64,000 nucleotides of DNA from Erwinia aphidicola (GTDB lineage: Bacteria; Pseudomonadota; Gammaproteobacteria; Enterobacterales; Enterobacteriaceae): the NCBI RefSeq assembly GCF_024169515.1, contig NZ_JAMKCQ010000001.1, forward strand, positions 1 to 64,000. The letters run 5' to 3'. Shown in pieces: positions 9,129 through 21,638 of the stretch (within the stretch, counting starts at the first letter, position 1; each line of letters opens with the position of its first letter). The notes under the pieces are model-generated. The model saw only the letters and a program-made list of their open reading frames with translations, did no database searches and was not told the DNA's origin. The position numbers and the translations under genes were made by a program.

Positions 9129-10361
9129 ATGAAATCGCAGCGCCGCGTTCCGCTAATTCCCCTGATTATCCTCGTTGCCCTGATCGGTGGTGGCGCTTAC
9201 TGGTGGCACAGCCACAGCGCCTCATCCACTGCTGAGCCAAAAGCCGGCACTCAGCAACCGCGTGGCAAAGGTGGGCGACACGGCGGCGCGGGTGCAGCGA
9301 TGGCTCCCGTGCAGGCGTCAGAGGCGGTACGTCAGAGCGTGCCGCAGTACCTTTCCGGATTAGGGACCGTCACCGCGGCCAATACCGTGACGCTGCGTAG
9401 CCGGGTGGACGGCGATTTAATGGCGATTCACTTCACCGAAGGGCAGGAAGTCAAAGCCGGTGAGCTGCTGGCCGAAATCGATCCGCGCCCGTACCAGGTC
9501 GCGCTGATGCAGGCTCAGGGACAGCTGGCGAAGGATCAGGCGACATTAGCCAACGCCCGCCGCGACCTGGCGCGCTATGAAAAGCTGGCGAAAACCAGCC
9601 TGGTGTCAAAACAGGAGCTGGATACGCAGCGCTCGCTGGTCAGTGAAACCCTCGGCACCCTTAAAGCCGACGAAGGCAGCGTGGCCAGCGCCCAGCTCAA
9701 CCTGAGCTACAGCCGCGTCACCGCGCCCATCTCCGGCCGCGTCGGGCTGAAACAGGTCGATATCGGCAATTACATCACCAGTGGCGATACCAACGGTATT
9801 GTCGTGATCACCCAGACGCACCCGATTGACCTGGTGTTCAGCCTGCCGGAAAACGATATTTCCAGCATTCTCAGCGCGCAGAAAAGCGGCGCGGTGCCGG
9901 TCGAAGCCTGGGATCGCAACAACAAAAACCTGCTCACCACCGGCCAGCTGCTGAGCATGGACAATCAGATTGATACCACTACCGGCACCGTCAAGCTGAA
10001 GGCGCGCTTTACCAATGAAGACGATCGGCTGTTCCCCAATCAGTTTGTTAATGCGCGTCTGAAGGTCAGCACGCTGCAGGATGCGATTGTTATCCCGACC
10101 GCCGCGCTGCAGATGGGCAACGAAGGCAGCTTCGTCTGGGTGGTCAACAGCGACAGTAAAGTCAGCAAGAAAATTGTCAGCGTAGGCTTCCAGGACAGTG
10201 AAAAAGTCGTGGTTAAGGCCGGGCTGGAAGCCGGGGAGAAAGTGGTCACCGACGGGATTGACCGCCTGACCGAAGGCGCGCAGGTGGAGGTGGTGGCTGC
10301 GCAGGCCACGCCGCTGACCTCAGGGAAAAGCGCCCTGCCAAGCAAGGGAGCCAGCGACTGA
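9129..10361 (+). CDS. mdtA: Multidrug efflux membrane fusion protein MdtA
   Basis: Periplasmic adaptor of the MdtABC-TolC RND pump, exporting for example bile salts and novobiocin in E. coli. The 410 residues carry an N-terminal signal-anchor (residues 8-25), a biotinyl-lipoyl-like half ([18 protein letters not shown]), a helical hairpin around 120-190 and the second lipoyl half ([15 protein letters not shown]). The low-complexity [10 protein letters not shown] linker after the anchor is typical. ATG 9129 follows GGAGAG. The stop overlaps the mdtB start (TGATG), so the pump genes are translationally coupled. In E. coli the operon is induced by BaeR; a BaeR box was not confidently placed here. 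Confidence 0.96.
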   Translation: MKSQRRVPLIPLIILVALIGGGAYWWHSHSASSTAEPKAGTQQPRGKGGRHGGAGAAMAPVQASEAVRQSVPQYLSGLGTVTAANTVTLRSRVDGDLMAIHFTEGQEVKAGELLAEIDPRPYQVALMQAQGQLAKDQATLANARRDLARYEKLAKTSLVSKQELDTQRSLVSETLGTLKADEGSVASAQLNLSYSRVTAPISGRVGLKQVDIGNYITSGDTNGIVVITQTHPIDLVFSLPENDISSILSAQKSGAVPVEAWDRNNKNLLTTGQLLSMDNQIDTTTGTVKLKARFTNEDDRLFPNQFVNARLKVSTLQDAIVIPTAALQMGNEGSFVWVVNSDSKVSKKIVSVGFQDSEKVVVKAGLEAGEKVVTDGIDRLTEGAQVEVVAAQATPLTSGKSALPSKGASD

Positions 10362-13300
10362 TGCAGGTGATGCCCCCAACGCCAGGCGGCGGACCGTCCC
10401 GCCTGTTTATTCTGCGCCCGGTCGCCACCACCCTGCTGATGATCGCTATCCTGCTGGCGGGGATTATTGGCTACCGCTCGCTGCCGGTTTCGGCCCTGCC
10501 GGAAGTCGACTACCCCACCATTCAGGTCGTCACGCTCTATCCGGGCGCCAGCCCGGACGTGGTGACCTCGGCGATTACCGCCCCGCTGGAGCGCCAGTTC
10601 GGGCAGATGTCCGGGCTTAAGCAGATGGCCTCGCAGAGTGCGGGCGGTGCATCGGTAGTAACGCTGCAGTTCCAGCTGGCGCTGCCGCTCGACGTTGCCG
10701 AGCAGGAAGTGCAGGCGGCGATCAATGCCGCCACCAACCTGCTGCCTAACGATCTGCCCAATCCGCCGGTTTACAGCAAGGTTAACCCAGCCGACCCGCC
10801 GATTATGACCCTTGCCGTCACCACCTCCAGCATGCCAATGACCCAGGTGCAGGATATGGTGGAGAACCGCGTGGCGCAGAAAATTTCCCAGGTGTCCGGC
10901 GTCGGGCTGGTGACGCTCTCCGGTGGCCAGCGGCCCGCGGTGCGGGTGAAGCTCAACGCGCAGGCGCTGGCGGCGCTCGGTATCACCAGTGAAACGGTGC
11001 GCACCGCTATCAGCAATGCCAACGTCAACTCGGCCAAAGGCAGCCTGGATGGCCCTGACCGCTCGATTACCCTCTCCGCCAACGACCAGATTAAAACCGC
11101 CGAAGGCTACCGCCAGCTGATCGTCAGCTACAGCAACGGTGCGCCGGTGCGCTTGGGCGACGTGGCATCGGTTGAACAGGGGGCGGAAAACAGCTGGCTC
11201 GGCGCCTGGGCTAACCGCCAGCAGGCCATTGTGCTGAACGTGCAGCGCCAGCCGGGCGCCAATATTATTGCCACCGCTGACAATATCCGCCAGATGCTGC
11301 CTGCCCTCACCGCATCGCTGCCAAAGTCGGTCAACGTGCAGCTGCTGAGCGACCGCACCACCAATATTCGCGCTTCGGTGCACGACGTACAGTTTGAGCT
11401 ACTGCTGGCGATTGCGCTGGTGGTGATGATCATCTATCTGTTCCTGCGCAACGTGGCGGCGACCATTATCCCGGCGGTGGCGGTACCGCTGTCGCTGGTC
11501 GGCACCTTCGCGGTGATGTACTTCCTCGGCTTTTCGGTGAATAACCTGACGCTGATGGCGCTGACCATCGCCACCGGCTTTGTGGTCGATGACGCTATCG
11601 TGGTCATCGAAAACATCACTCGCTACATCGAGAAAGGCGAAAAGCCGCTGACGGCGGCGCTGAAAGGGGCGGGTGAGATCGGCTTTACCATTATCTCGCT
11701 GACCTTCTCGCTGATTGCCGTGCTGATCCCGCTGCTGTTTATGGGCGACATCGTCGGCCGCCTGTTCCGCGAGTTTGCGGTGACGCTGGCGGTGGCTATC
11801 CTGATCTCCGCGCTGGTGTCGCTGACGCTGACGCCGATGATGTGCGCGCGCATGCTGAAGGCCGAGTCGCTGCGCAAACAGAACCGGTTCTCCCGCGCCA
11901 GCGAAGCCTTCTTTGAGCGCGTGATTGCGCGCTACGGCATCATGCTGCAAAAGGTGCTCAGCCATCCGTGGCTGACGCTGGGCGTGGCACTCAGCACCAT
12001 GGCAATCACCGTGCTGCTGTGGCTGGCGATCCCGAAAGGCTTCTTCCCGCTGCAGGATAACGGCATTATTCAGGGCACCGTTCAGGCGCCGCAGTCGGTT
12101 TCCTACAGTAATATGGCGCAGCGCCAGCAGGAAGTGGCCTCGATCATTATGAAAGATCCGGCGGTGCAGAGCCTGACCTCCTTCGTCGGCGTGGACGGCA
12201 CCAACCAGGCGCTGAACAGCGGCCGCCTGCAGATCAACCTCAAGCCGCTTGACCAGCGTGACGACCGCATTCCGGTGGTGATCGCCCGCCTGCAGCAGGA
12301 GGTGGCGAAGCTGCCGGGCATTAACCTCTATCTGCAGCCGGTGCAGGACCTGACGATTGATACCCAGGCCAGCCGCACGCAGTATCAGTTCAGCCTGCAG
12401 GCAGGTTCGCTCGATTCGCTCAGCCTGTGGGTGCCGAAACTGCAGGCCGAGCTGAACAAATTACCGCAGCTGAAAGAGGTGAGCAGCGACTGGCAGGACC
12501 AGGGACTGGAAGCCTATATCCGCGTCGATCGCGACAATGCCAGCCGGTTGGGCATCTCCCTGTCTGACGTCGATAACGCGCTGTATAACGCCTTCGGGCA
12601 GCGGCTGATCTCAACGATTTATACCCAGGCCAGCCAGTATCGCGTGGTGCTGGAGCACGACACCGCCGCCACGCCGGGGCTGGCTGCGCTGCAAAGCATC
12701 CGGCTGAATAGCACCGATGGCGGCAGCGTGCCGCTCAGCGCCATTGCCAGCATCGAACAGCGCCACGGCGCGCTGAGCATTAACCACCTCGATCAGTTCC
12801 CGTCGACCACCTTCTCGTTTAACGTCAGCGACGGTTATTCGCTGGAGCAGGCAGTGAATGCGATAACCCAGGCGGAACAGGATCTGGCCATGCCGACGGA
12901 GATCATTACCCAGTTCCAGGGCAGCACCCTCGCCTTCCAGGCGGCGCTCTCCAGTACCGTGTGGCTGATTGTTGCGGCGGTTGTGGCGATGTATATCGTG
13001 CTCGGCGTGCTGTACGAGAGCTTTATTCACCCGGTCACCATTCTCTCGACGCTGCCGACCGCCGGGGTGGGTGCGCTGCTGGCGCTGCTGATCAGCGGCA
13101 GCGAGCTGGACGTGATTGCCATTATCGGCATTATTCTGCTGATCGGCATCGTCAAGAAGAACGCCATCATGATGATCGACTTTGCGCTGGCGGCCGAGCG
13201 TGAACAGGGCATGACGCCGTATGAGGCGATTTATCAGGCCTGTCTGCTGCGCTTCCGTCCAATCCTGATGACCACGCTGGCGGCACTGCTCGGTGCGCTG

Positions 13301-13480
13301 CCGCTGATGCTGAGCACCGGCGTCGGTGCCGAACTGCGCCGCCCGCTGGGCACCGCGATGGTGGGCGGCCTGATCGTCAGCCAGGTACTGACGCTGTTCA
13401 CCACGCCGGTGATCTACCTGCTGTTTGACCGTCTGGCGCTCGCCACGCGCCGCCGCTTCAGCAAGCAGGAGGCAGAGTGA
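10361..13480 (+). CDS. mdtB: RND efflux pump subunit MdtB
   Basis: Inner-membrane proton/drug antiporter subunit that forms a heterotrimer with MdtC. It is 1039 residues (E. coli about 1040) with the twelve-span RND layout: one N-terminal span, a large periplasmic loop, the central membrane block with [15 protein letters not shown] carrying the paired Asp of the proton relay, a second periplasmic loop and the C-terminal block. The ATG at 10361 shares its A with the mdtA stop. The last 4 bp overlap mdtC. Confidence 0.97.
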   Translation: MQVMPPTPGGGPSRLFILRPVATTLLMIAILLAGIIGYRSLPVSALPEVDYPTIQVVTLYPGASPDVVTSAITAPLERQFGQMSGLKQMASQSAGGASVVTLQFQLALPLDVAEQEVQAAINAATNLLPNDLPNPPVYSKVNPADPPIMTLAVTTSSMPMTQVQDMVENRVAQKISQVSGVGLVTLSGGQRPAVRVKLNAQALAALGITSETVRTAISNANVNSAKGSLDGPDRSITLSANDQIKTAEGYRQLIVSYSNGAPVRLGDVASVEQGAENSWLGAWANRQQAIVLNVQRQPGANIIATADNIRQMLPALTASLPKSVNVQLLSDRTTNIRASVHDVQFELLLAIALVVMIIYLFLRNVAATIIPAVAVPLSLVGTFAVMYFLGFSVNNLTLMALTIATGFVVDDAIVVIENITRYIEKGEKPLTAALKGAGEIGFTIISLTFSLIAVLIPLLFMGDIVGRLFREFAVTLAVAILISALVSLTLTPMMCARMLKAESLRKQNRFSRASEAFFERVIARYGIMLQKVLSHPWLTLGVALSTMAITVLLWLAIPKGFFPLQDNGIIQGTVQAPQSVSYSNMAQRQQEVASIIMKDPAVQSLTSFVGVDGTNQALNSGRLQINLKPLDQRDDRIPVVIARLQQEVAKLPGINLYLQPVQDLTIDTQASRTQYQFSLQAGSLDSLSLWVPKLQAELNKLPQLKEVSSDWQDQGLEAYIRVDRDNASRLGISLSDVDNALYNAFGQRLISTIYTQASQYRVVLEHDTAATPGLAALQSIRLNSTDGGSVPLSAIASIEQRHGALSINHLDQFPSTTFSFNVSDGYSLEQAVNAITQAEQDLAMPTEIITQFQGSTLAFQAALSSTVWLIVAAVVAMYIVLGVLYESFIHPVTILSTLPTAGVGALLALLISGSELDVIAIIGIILLIGIVKKNAIMMIDFALAAEREQGMTPYEAIYQACLLRFRPILMTTLAALLGALPLMLSTGVGAELRRPLGTAMVGGLIVSQVLTLFTTPVIYLLFDRLALATRRRFSKQEAE

Positions 13481-16400
13481 AATTTTTCGCGCTGTTTATT
13501 CATCGCCCGGTCGCCACCATTTTGCTGACGGTGGCGATCCTGCTGGCGGGCATGCTCGGCTTTCGCCTGCTGCCGGTGGCCTCGCTGCCGCAGGTCGATT
13601 TCCCGGTGATTGTGGTCAGCGCCTCGCTGCCCGGTGCCTCGCCGGAAACCATGGCCTCCTCGGTTGCCACCCCGCTGGAACGGGCGCTGGGACGCATTGC
13701 CGGGGTGAGTGAAATGACCTCTACCAGCTCGCTCGGCAGCACGCGGGTGATACTGGTATTCGACTTCGAGCGCGATATCAACGGCGCGGCACGTGACGTG
13801 CAGGGCGCGATTAACGCCGCCCAGAGCCTGCTGCCAACCGGGATGCCAAGCCGCCCGACCTATCGCAAAGTGAATCCGTCCGATGCGCCGATCATGATTA
13901 TGACGCTAACCTCGGACACTTACTCCCCCGGCCAGCTGTACGACTATGCCTCAACGCAGCTGGCGCAGAAGCTGGCGCAAATTGATGGCGTAGGCGATGT
14001 CACCATTGGCGGCAGCTCGCTGCCTGCGGTGCGCGTCGACCTCAATCCGCAGGCGCTGTTTAATCAGGGCGTGTCGCTGGACGCGGTGCGTACCGCCATT
14101 GCCGACGCCAACGTGCGTAAACCGCAGGGTGCGATCGAGGATCAGCAGCAGCGCTGGTGGCTCAAAACCAATGACGAGCTGCAAACCGCTGCCGAGTATC
14201 AGCCGCTAATCGTGCATTACAACAATGGCGCGGCGGTGCGGTTGCAGGATGTCGCTACCGTCTCGGACTCGGTGCAGGACGTGCGCAACGCCGGGATGTC
14301 CAACGCCCGCCCGGCTATTCTGGCGCTGATCCGCAAAGCGCCGGAAGCCAATATCATTGATACCGTCGACCGGATTAACGCCCAGCTGCCCGAACTGCGC
14401 AAAGTCATTCCGGCGTCGATCAAACTGGAGGTGGCGCAGGACCGTTCACCGACCATCCGCGCCTCGCTGCATGAGGTCGAGCAGTCGCTGGCGATCTCGG
14501 TCGGGCTGGTCATTCTGGTGGTGTTTGCTTTCCTGCGCTCCGGGCGCGCCACGCTGATCCCGGCAGTCGCCGTGCCCGTCTCGCTGATCGGCACCTTCGC
14601 CGCGATGTACCTGTGCGGCTTCAGCCTCAATAACCTGTCGCTGATGGCGCTGACCGTGGCGACCGGCTTTGTCGTCGATGATGCAATTGTGGTGCTGGAG
14701 AATATCTCGCGCCACGTCGAAGCGGGGATGAAACCGCTGGCGGCGGCGCTGCAGGGGGTGCGTGAAGTCGGCTTTACCGTGGTCTCGATGAGTATTTCTC
14801 TGGTGGCGGTATTTATTCCGCTGCTGATGCTCGGCGGGCTGATAGGCCGCTTCTTCCGTGAGTTCGCCGTCACGCTGTCGGTATCGATCGCCATATCGCT
14901 GCTGGTGTCGATTACCCTGACGCCGATGATGTGTGCCTACCTGCTGCGCAATAAGCCGCGCCACCAGCAGCCGCGCATTCGCGGTTTTGGTAAGCTGCTG
15001 CTGGCCGTGCAGCAGGGCTATGGCCGCACGCTGAATCTGGTGCTGAATCATGCACGCTGGACGCTACTGGTGTTTCTCGCCACCATCGGCCTGACGATGT
15101 ATCTCTACGTCTCGATCCCGAAAACCTTTATGCCGGAGCAGGATACCGGGCGGCTGATGGGCTTTATTCAGGCCGACCAGAGCATCTCCTTCCAGTCGAT
15201 GCGCGGCAAGCTGGAAGACTTTATGCGCATCGTCCATGCCGACCCGGCGGTTGACAGCGTGGTGGGCTTTACCGGCGGGTCACGCACCAACAGCGGCTCG
15301 ATGTTTATCGCCCTGAAGCCGCTGAGCGCGCGCACGGAAACCGCCCAGCAGGTGATTGCCCGCCTGCGCGGCAAGCTGGCGAAAGAGCCGGGCGCCAATC
15401 TCTACCTGATGGCCGAGCAGGATCTGCGCGTCGGCGGGCGCGAGTCCAACGCCGGCTATCAGTACACGCTGCTGTCCGACAGCCTCGACGACCTGCGCGA
15501 GTGGGAGCCGAAAATCCGCCGCGCCTTTGCCGCGCTGCCGGAGCTGGCCGACGTCAACTCCGACCAGGAGGACAAAGGCTCGGAGATGGCGCTGACCTAC
15601 GACCGTGAGACCATGGCGCGGCTGGGGATTGACGTGGCGGACGCCAACGGCCTGCTGAATAACGCCTTCGGCCAGCGCCAGATCTCCACCATCTACCAGC
15701 CGCTCAACCAGTACAAAGTGGTGATGGAGGTTGACCCGCGCTACACCCAGGATATCAGCGCGCTTAACCAGATGTACGTGATCAACAGTGAGGGGCAGTC
15801 CATTCCTCTGTCGTCGTTCGCCAAATGGCAGCCGCAGAACTCGCCGCTGTCGGTCAATCATCAGGGGCTTTCTGCGGCTTCAACCGTGTCGTTTAACCTG
15901 CCGGAAGGGGTATCGCTGTCCGAGGCCTCCGCCGCGATCGACCGCAGCATGACCTCACTGGGCGTGCCTTCCAGCGTGCGCGGCAGCTTTGCCGGTACGG
16001 CGGCGGTGTTTGAGCAGACCCAGAGCAGCCAGCTGTGGATGATCCTCGCCGCTATCGCCACGGTGTATATCGTGCTGGGGATCCTGTATGAGAGCTACGT
16101 CCACCCGCTGACGATTCTCTCTACCCTGCCCTCGGCGGGGGTCGGCGCGCTGCTGGCGCTGGAGCTGTTCTCCGCGCCGTTCAGCCTGATTGCGCTGATC
16201 GGGATCCTGCTGCTGATCGGCATCGTGAAAAAGAACGCCATTATGATGGTCGACTTTGCGCTTGAAGCGCAGCGCAACGGCAATCTCACGGCGCGTGAGG
16301 CGATCTTCCAGGCCAGCCTGCTGCGCTTCCGCCCGATTATGATGACCACGCTGGCAGCCCTGCTGGGCGCACTGCCGCTGGTACTGACCAGCGGTGACGG

Positions 16401-16551
16401 GGCCGAACTGCGCCAGCCGCTGGGGATCACCATCGTCGGTGGCCTGGTCATGAGCCAGCTGCTGACGCTGTACACCACCCCGGTGGTGTATCTGTATATG
16501 GATAAACTGCGGCGTAAAGCTAAGCCGCAACCGGCACACGAAGGAGCCTGA
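13477..16551 (+). CDS. mdtC: RND efflux pump subunit MdtC
   Basis: Second RND subunit of the MdtBC heteromultimer, 1024 residues (E. coli about 1025). It is a diverged duplicate of MdtB: both begin with a HRPVATI/RPVATT opening and share [11 protein letters not shown] with paired Asp, LTPMMCA and [10 protein letters not shown]. It starts at GTG 13477 inside the mdtB stop (GTGA overlap), which ties its translation to mdtB. MdtB and MdtC sharing an operon agrees with the known B2C stoichiometry in E. coli. Confidence 0.97.
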   Translation: MKFFALFIHRPVATILLTVAILLAGMLGFRLLPVASLPQVDFPVIVVSASLPGASPETMASSVATPLERALGRIAGVSEMTSTSSLGSTRVILVFDFERDINGAARDVQGAINAAQSLLPTGMPSRPTYRKVNPSDAPIMIMTLTSDTYSPGQLYDYASTQLAQKLAQIDGVGDVTIGGSSLPAVRVDLNPQALFNQGVSLDAVRTAIADANVRKPQGAIEDQQQRWWLKTNDELQTAAEYQPLIVHYNNGAAVRLQDVATVSDSVQDVRNAGMSNARPAILALIRKAPEANIIDTVDRINAQLPELRKVIPASIKLEVAQDRSPTIRASLHEVEQSLAISVGLVILVVFAFLRSGRATLIPAVAVPVSLIGTFAAMYLCGFSLNNLSLMALTVATGFVVDDAIVVLENISRHVEAGMKPLAAALQGVREVGFTVVSMSISLVAVFIPLLMLGGLIGRFFREFAVTLSVSIAISLLVSITLTPMMCAYLLRNKPRHQQPRIRGFGKLLLAVQQGYGRTLNLVLNHARWTLLVFLATIGLTMYLYVSIPKTFMPEQDTGRLMGFIQADQSISFQSMRGKLEDFMRIVHADPAVDSVVGFTGGSRTNSGSMFIALKPLSARTETAQQVIARLRGKLAKEPGANLYLMAEQDLRVGGRESNAGYQYTLLSDSLDDLREWEPKIRRAFAALPELADVNSDQEDKGSEMALTYDRETMARLGIDVADANGLLNNAFGQRQISTIYQPLNQYKVVMEVDPRYTQDISALNQMYVINSEGQSIPLSSFAKWQPQNSPLSVNHQGLSAASTVSFNLPEGVSLSEASAAIDRSMTSLGVPSSVRGSFAGTAAVFEQTQSSQLWMILAAIATVYIVLGILYESYVHPLTILSTLPSAGVGALLALELFSAPFSLIALIGILLLIGIVKKNAIMMVDFALEAQRNGNLTAREAIFQASLLRFRPIMMTTLAALLGALPLVLTSGDGAELRQPLGITIVGGLVMSQLLTLYTTPVVYLYMDKLRRKAKPQPAHEGA

Positions 16552-16552
16552 G

Positions 16553-17962
16553 ATGGCTAACGCCTCCCCCGCTTCGGTTCGCTGGCAGCTGTGGATTGTT
16601 GCCTTCGGCTTTTTTATGCAGGCGCTGGATACGACCATCGTCAATACCGCGCTGCCGTCGATGGCCGCCAGCCTCAACGTCAGCCCGCTGCATATGCATT
16701 CGGTGATTGTCTCCTATGTGCTGACGGTGGCGGTGATGCTGCCTGTCAGCGGCTGGCTGGCCGACCGCTTTGGGGTGCGCAACGTCTTCTTTAGCGCGAT
16801 TATCCTGTTCAGCATCGGCTCGCTGTGCTGCGCGATCTCCGCCACGCTTGATCAGCTGCTGCTGTCGCGCGTGGTGCAGGGCATTGGCGGGGCGATGATG
16901 GTGCCGGTCGGGCGCCTGACGGTGATGAAGCTGGTGCCGCGGGCGGAATATATGGCGGCGATGACCTTTGTCACGCTGCCAGGGCAGATTGGCCCGCTGC
17001 TCGGCCCGGCGCTCGGCGGCGTGCTGGTCGAGTACGCCAGCTGGCACTGGATCTTTCTGATTAACATTCCGGTCGGCATAGTTGGCGCGATCGCCACGCT
17101 GATGCTGCTTCCCAACTTTACGCTGCAGACCCGGCGCTTCGACTTTAGCGGCTTCTTTCTGCTCGCGGCAGGGATGGCCACGCTGACGCTGGCGCTCGAC
17201 GGCCAGCGCGGCTTAGGCATTTCCCCGCTGCTGCTGTGCCTGCTGATCCTCGCCGGGGTATTCGCCCTGCTGTTCTATCTGCTGCACGCGCGCAATAACG
17301 AGCGCGCGCTGTTCAGCCTGAAGCTGTTCGATAACCGCATCTACTCAATTGGCCTGCTCGGCAGCCTGACCGGGCGCATCGGCAGTGGGATGCTGCCGTT
17401 TATGACGCCGATTTTCCTGCAGATCGGCATGGGCTACAGCCCGTTTCACGCCGGGCTGATGATGATCCCGATGGTGCTCGGCAATATGGGCATGAAGCGC
17501 ATTATCGTGCAGATCGTCAATCGCTTCGGCTATCGCAACGTGCTGGTCGGATCGACCCTCGGGCTGGCACTGGTGGTGGTGCTGTTCCCCACCGTGGCGC
17601 TGCTGGGCTGGAACCTGCTGCTGCCGGTGGTGCTGTTCTTACAGGGCATGGTCAACGCTATCCGCTTCTCGGCGATGAACACCCTGACGCTGAAAGAGCT
17701 GCCCGATGAGCTGGCCAGCAGCGGCAACAGCCTGCTGTCGATGGTGATGCAGCTGTCGATGAGTATCGGCGTGACCATCGCCGGGCTGCTGCTCGGCACC
17801 TTTGCCCACCAGGCGGTGACCGACAGCCCGACGGTGCACCAGGCCTTTATCTATACCTATTTCTGCATGGCGCTGGTTATCGCCCTGCCCGCGCTGGTGT
17901 TCTGGCGCGTGCCTGCGGAAACCGGCCCTAATGCGCTGCTGGCGCGCAGGAGAAAGCGTTAA
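16553..17962 (+). CDS. mdtD: MFS transporter MdtD (DHA2 type)
   Basis: Fourth gene of the mdt operon, a 14-span major facilitator protein of the DHA2 drug:proton antiporter type, 469 residues (E. coli about 471). The DHA2 signature [14 protein letters not shown] is at residues 24-37 and the loop 2-3 motif reads [13 protein letters not shown]. It is not needed for MdtABC drug export in E. coli; there it has been proposed to export iron chelators such as citrate. ATG 16553 is one base after the mdtC stop, and the stop abuts the baeS ATG. Confidence 0.95.
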   Translation: MANASPASVRWQLWIVAFGFFMQALDTTIVNTALPSMAASLNVSPLHMHSVIVSYVLTVAVMLPVSGWLADRFGVRNVFFSAIILFSIGSLCCAISATLDQLLLSRVVQGIGGAMMVPVGRLTVMKLVPRAEYMAAMTFVTLPGQIGPLLGPALGGVLVEYASWHWIFLINIPVGIVGAIATLMLLPNFTLQTRRFDFSGFFLLAAGMATLTLALDGQRGLGISPLLLCLLILAGVFALLFYLLHARNNERALFSLKLFDNRIYSIGLLGSLTGRIGSGMLPFMTPIFLQIGMGYSPFHAGLMMIPMVLGNMGMKRIIVQIVNRFGYRNVLVGSTLGLALVVVLFPTVALLGWNLLLPVVLFLQGMVNAIRFSAMNTLTLKELPDELASSGNSLLSMVMQLSMSIGVTIAGLLLGTFAHQAVTDSPTVHQAFIYTYFCMALVIALPALVFWRVPAETGPNALLARRRKR

Positions 17963-19348
17963 ATGTTGGCAAAATTACGTATCGGCATCACCGCCAAGCT
18001 GTTCGCGGCGATCTTCTCCACCTGCATGCTGGTGCTGATCACCATGCACTGGGGGGTGCGCCTCAGCTTTGAGCACGGCTTTATCGACTACATTAAACGC
18101 GGCAACGAGCAGCGGCTGATGATGCTAAGCGATGCGCTGGCGGACCAGTACGAACAGCACGGCAACTGGGACTTCCTGCGCAACAACAATAAGCTGGTGT
18201 TTAATATTCTGCGCTCGCTGGAGCAGAATCCCGACGCCAGTAATCAGCTGCCGCCGCACGGCTGGCGCACCCAGTTCTGGATTATTGACCAGCAGTATCA
18301 GGTGATGATGGGGCCGCGCGCGCCGGTGCCGCCGGAAGGTTCGCGGCGCAATATCACCACCAGCAGTGGCAAAGTGGTCGGCTGGGTGATTGGCTCGCCG
18401 CCCGAGCGCCTGACGCGCAGCGCCGATATCAACTTTGACCAGCAGCAGAAGCGCACCAGCTGGATGATCGTCGGGCTGACGATGCTGCTGGCCGCAGCGG
18501 TAACCTGGCTAATGTCGCGCGGCCTGTTGGCCCCGGTAAAACGGCTGGTCGACGGTACCCATCACCTCGCCGCCGGGGATTTCGCCACCCGCGTAGAGTC
18601 CTCCAGCCGCGATGAGCTTGGGCGGCTGGCGCAGGACTTTAACCGCCTTGCCAGCACGCTGGAGAAAAACGAAAGCATGCGCCGCGCCTTTATGGCCGAT
18701 ATCTCGCACGAGCTGCGCACGCCGCTGGCGATCCTGCGCGGCGAGCTGGAAGCGATTCAGGACGGGGTGCGCAAGCTGACGCCGGAGTCGATCGTCTCAC
18801 TGCAGGGTGAAGTCGCGACGCTGACCAAGCTGGTCGACGATGTGCACCAGCTCTCGCTGTCCGACGAGGGGGCGCTGGCTTACCGCAAAAGCCAGATCGA
18901 TCTGGCGTCGCTGCTGGAGCTGGTCTCCGGGAACTTCTCCCAGCGCTTTGCCCGCCATCCGCTGGCCCTGACGCTGGATCTGCCGGCGAGCGCGCCGCAG
19001 TTTGGTGACCCGGACCGCCTGATTCAGCTCTTTACCAATCTGATGGAGAACAGCCTGCGCTATACCGACCCCGGCGGCACGCTGCATATCACTTTGCAAC
19101 ACCTGCCGGACGGCAATTACCTTCATTTTGACGACAGCGCACCCGGTATTAGCGATGAGCAGCGCACTCAGATTTTTGAGCGCTTTTACCGGGCGGAAGG
19201 GTCGCGTAATCGCGCCAGCGGCGGCTCTGGCCTTGGGTTGGCAATCTGTCAGAACATTGTCGAAGCCCATGACGGCACCCTTGTTGCGGACCACTCCGAT
19301 GCCGGAGGCGTGAGAATTACGGTACACTTACCGTATAAGACTCACTGA
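17963..19348 (+). CDS. baeS: Envelope-stress sensor kinase BaeS
   Basis: Inner-membrane histidine kinase that senses envelope stress and toxic compounds and phosphorylates BaeR. 461 residues: span 1 about 12-33, periplasmic domain 34-166, span 2 about 167-186, HAMP, then the dimerisation domain with H249 in [13 protein letters not shown]. The ATP-binding boxes are [31 protein letters not shown] and [12 protein letters not shown] 17963 follows the mdtD stop with no gap, so expression is coupled to the pump. The 14-bp gap to baeR completes a feedback operon. Confidence 0.97.
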   Translation: MLAKLRIGITAKLFAAIFSTCMLVLITMHWGVRLSFEHGFIDYIKRGNEQRLMMLSDALADQYEQHGNWDFLRNNNKLVFNILRSLEQNPDASNQLPPHGWRTQFWIIDQQYQVMMGPRAPVPPEGSRRNITTSSGKVVGWVIGSPPERLTRSADINFDQQQKRTSWMIVGLTMLLAAAVTWLMSRGLLAPVKRLVDGTHHLAAGDFATRVESSSRDELGRLAQDFNRLASTLEKNESMRRAFMADISHELRTPLAILRGELEAIQDGVRKLTPESIVSLQGEVATLTKLVDDVHQLSLSDEGALAYRKSQIDLASLLELVSGNFSQRFARHPLALTLDLPASAPQFGDPDRLIQLFTNLMENSLRYTDPGGTLHITLQHLPDGNYLHFDDSAPGISDEQRTQIFERFYRAEGSRNRASGGSGLGLAICQNIVEAHDGTLVADHSDAGGVRITVHLPYKTH

Positions 19349-19362
19349 TATGGACTCCTTTA

Positions 19363-20070
19363 ATGCTTCCGGACAACGCTGCTCCGCTGATCTTAATCGT
19401 TGAAGATGAACCCAAACTTGGCCAGCTGATGGTGGATTATCTGCAGGCCGCCAACTATCGCACCCACCATCTGATGCGCGGTGATGAAGCCATCGACTGG
19501 ATTAAGCAGCACGCGCCGGACCTGGTACTGCTCGATCTGATGCTGCCGGGGCTGGATGGTCTGTCAGTGTGCCGCGAGCTGCGCCGCTTCTCCGAGCTGC
19601 CGGTGATGATGGTTACGGCGAAAATTGAAGAGATTGATCGCCTGCTGGGGCTGGAGATTGGCGCGGATGATTACATCTGTAAGCCTTTCAGCCCGCGGGA
19701 AGTGGTGGCGCGGGTGAAAACCATTCTGAAACGCTGCCAGCGCACGCCGGAAGAAGCCCAGGCAGTCTCGCTGCTGAAGGTTGATGAAAACCGCTTTCAG
19801 GCCAGCTGGGACGAAAAACCCCTCGACCTCACTCCGGCGGAGTTCCGCCTGCTGAAAACGCTGGCGCAGGAGCCGGGCAAGGTATTTTCCCGCGAACAGC
19901 TGCTAAACCACCTGTACGACGATTATCGCGTGGTGACCGACCGCACCATCGACAGCCATATTAAAAATCTGCGCCGCAAGCTGGAGTCGCTCGACGCCGA
20001 CCAGCCCTTTATCCGCGCCGTTTACGGCATGGGCTATCGCTGGGAAGCCGATGTCTGTCGTTTGATTTAG
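19363..20070 (+). CDS. baeR: Response regulator BaeR
   Basis: OmpR-family transcription activator of mdtABCD, acrD and spy in E. coli. 235 residues: receiver with acidic pair E14/D15, phosphoacceptor D58 (LLDLMLPG) and conserved Lys in the YICKPFSP segment, then a winged-helix DNA-binding domain ending [14 protein letters not shown]. Start ATG 19363 is 14 bp after baeS. It is the last gene of the mdtABCD-baeSR operon; a REP-like hairpin follows. Confidence 0.97.
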   Translation: MLPDNAAPLILIVEDEPKLGQLMVDYLQAANYRTHHLMRGDEAIDWIKQHAPDLVLLDLMLPGLDGLSVCRELRRFSELPVMMVTAKIEEIDRLLGLEIGADDYICKPFSPREVVARVKTILKRCQRTPEEAQAVSLLKVDENRFQASWDEKPLDLTPAEFRLLKTLAQEPGKVFSREQLLNHLYDDYRVVTDRTIDSHIKNLRRKLESLDADQPFIRAVYGMGYRWEADVCRLI

Positions 20071-20114
20071 ATCAAATCCCGCCGCGATTCCCGCCAGTAC
20101 AATCCCCCGCCGTC

Positions 20115-20145
20115 GGGCCGATCGAAAAAAATGATCGGCCCCTAC
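20115..20145 (-). repeat. REP-like palindrome (unit 4)
   Basis: GGGCCGATC, then an A-rich loop, then GATCGGCCC and CTAC. It is inverse to unit 1 and lies between baeR and trhP. It may terminate the mdt operon but lacks a T run on the + strand. Confidence 0.75.
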
Positions 20146-20195
20146 AAAAACTAACCCCCATTGCAATTTCTGACCTGACATCAGACTGAGACATC

Positions 20196-21578
20196 ATGTA
20201 TAAACCGGAACTGCTTTCTCCGGCCGGCACCCTGAAAAATATGCGTTACGCTTTTGCGTATGGCGCAGACGCAGTGTACGCCGGTCAGCCTCGCTATAGC
20301 CTGCGCGTGCGCAATAATGAATTTAATCATCACAACCTTGCCCTCGGCATCAATGAAGCTCACGCGCTCGGAAAAAAATTCTACGTGGTGGTAAATATCG
20401 CCCCGCATAACGCCAAGCTAAAAACGTTTATTCGCGACCTGCAGCCGGTGGTGGCGATGGGGCCGGATGCGCTGATTATGTCCGATCCCGGGCTGATTAT
20501 GCTGGTGCGCGAAGCCTTCCCGCAGATGGATATTCACCTGTCGGTGCAGGCCAACGCGGTCAACTGGGCAACGGTGAAATTCTGGCAGCAGATGGGGCTG
20601 ACGCGGGCGATCCTGTCGCGCGAACTGTCGCTGGAAGAGATTGGCGAAATCCGCCAGCAGGTGCCGGAGATGGAGCTGGAGATCTTCGTGCATGGCGCAC
20701 TGTGTATGGCTTATTCCGGCCGCTGCCTGCTTTCCGGCTATATCAACAAGCGTGACCCGAACCAGGGGACCTGCACCAACGCCTGCCGCTGGGAATACAA
20801 CGTGCAGGAAGGTAAAGAGGATGCCGTCGGCAATATCGTTCATCGCCAGCAGCCGATTGCGGTGCGCAACGTTGAACCCACGCTGGGCGTCGGCGAGCCG
20901 ACCGATAAAGTATTTATGATCGAAGAAGCGATGCGCCCCGGCGAATATATGACCGCCTTTGAGGATGAGCACGGCACCTATATTATGAACTCAAAGGATA
21001 TGCGCGCGGTGGCGCACGTTGAGCGCCTGACCCGGATGGGCGTCCACTCGCTGAAGATCGAGGGGCGCACCAAGTCGTTCTACTACTGCGCCCGCACCGC
21101 TCAGGTTTATCGCCGGGCGATTGATGACGCCGCCGCCGGAAAACCGTTCGACCCTGCCCTGCTGGAAACGCTGGAAGGGCTGGCGCACCGCGGCTATACC
21201 GAAGGGTTTCTGCGCCGCCACACGCACGATAGCTACCAAAGCTATGATGCCGGGTACTCCGTCTCCGACCGTCAGCAGTTTGTCGGGGAATTTACCGGCG
21301 AGCGGCGCGGTGCGCTGGCCGAGGTCGATGTGAAGAACAAATTCAGCGTGGGTGATAGCCTGGAACTGATGACCCCGGCGGGCAATATCAATTTCACCCT
21401 GGCACAGATGGAAAACGGCAAGGCGCAGCCGATTGAGGTTGCACCGGGCAACGGTCATCTGGTGTGGCTACCGCTGCCGGAGGCGGTGGATCTGCAATAC
21501 GCCCTGCTGATGCGCAATCTGTCAGGCACCACTACCCGCTCCCCCCATGCGGTCGACTTGGCAAAAGAAGTCACATAA
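20196..21578 (+). CDS. trhP: U32-family tRNA hydroxylase TrhP (YegQ)
   Basis: Peptidase U32-family protein that in E. coli makes 5-hydroxyuridine at tRNA position 34 using prephenate; it is not a protease. 460 residues, essentially co-linear with YegQ (about 453). The conserved cysteine set C170, C177, C193 and C197 lies in GALCMAYSGRC and GTCTNAC, the proposed Fe-S or metal site. The MYKPELLSPAG start and the SLKIEGRTKSFYY segment are family signatures. ATG 20196 is chosen by homology. Confidence 0.95.
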   Translation: MYKPELLSPAGTLKNMRYAFAYGADAVYAGQPRYSLRVRNNEFNHHNLALGINEAHALGKKFYVVVNIAPHNAKLKTFIRDLQPVVAMGPDALIMSDPGLIMLVREAFPQMDIHLSVQANAVNWATVKFWQQMGLTRAILSRELSLEEIGEIRQQVPEMELEIFVHGALCMAYSGRCLLSGYINKRDPNQGTCTNACRWEYNVQEGKEDAVGNIVHRQQPIAVRNVEPTLGVGEPTDKVFMIEEAMRPGEYMTAFEDEHGTYIMNSKDMRAVAHVERLTRMGVHSLKIEGRTKSFYYCARTAQVYRRAIDDAAAGKPFDPALLETLEGLAHRGYTEGFLRRHTHDSYQSYDAGYSVSDRQQFVGEFTGERRGALAEVDVKNKFSVGDSLELMTPAGNINFTLAQMENGKAQPIEVAPGNGHLVWLPLPEAVDLQYALLMRNLSGTTTRSPHAVDLAKEVT

Positions 21579-21589
21579 TGTTACTGATA

Positions 21590-21605
21590 TTAGAATCTGG
21601 TCACA
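21590..21605 (+). promoter_or_regulatory. CRP site for the CyaR promoter
   Basis: TTAGA-ATCTGG-TCACA fits TGTGA-N6-TCACA with a perfect right half. Its centre (21597.5) is 41.5 bp upstream of the start predicted from the -10 box TATGAT (21627-21632), the class II geometry. Confidence 0.65.
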
Positions 21606-21638
21606 TAACCTCAGGACATTCCTGGTTATGATGCTCCC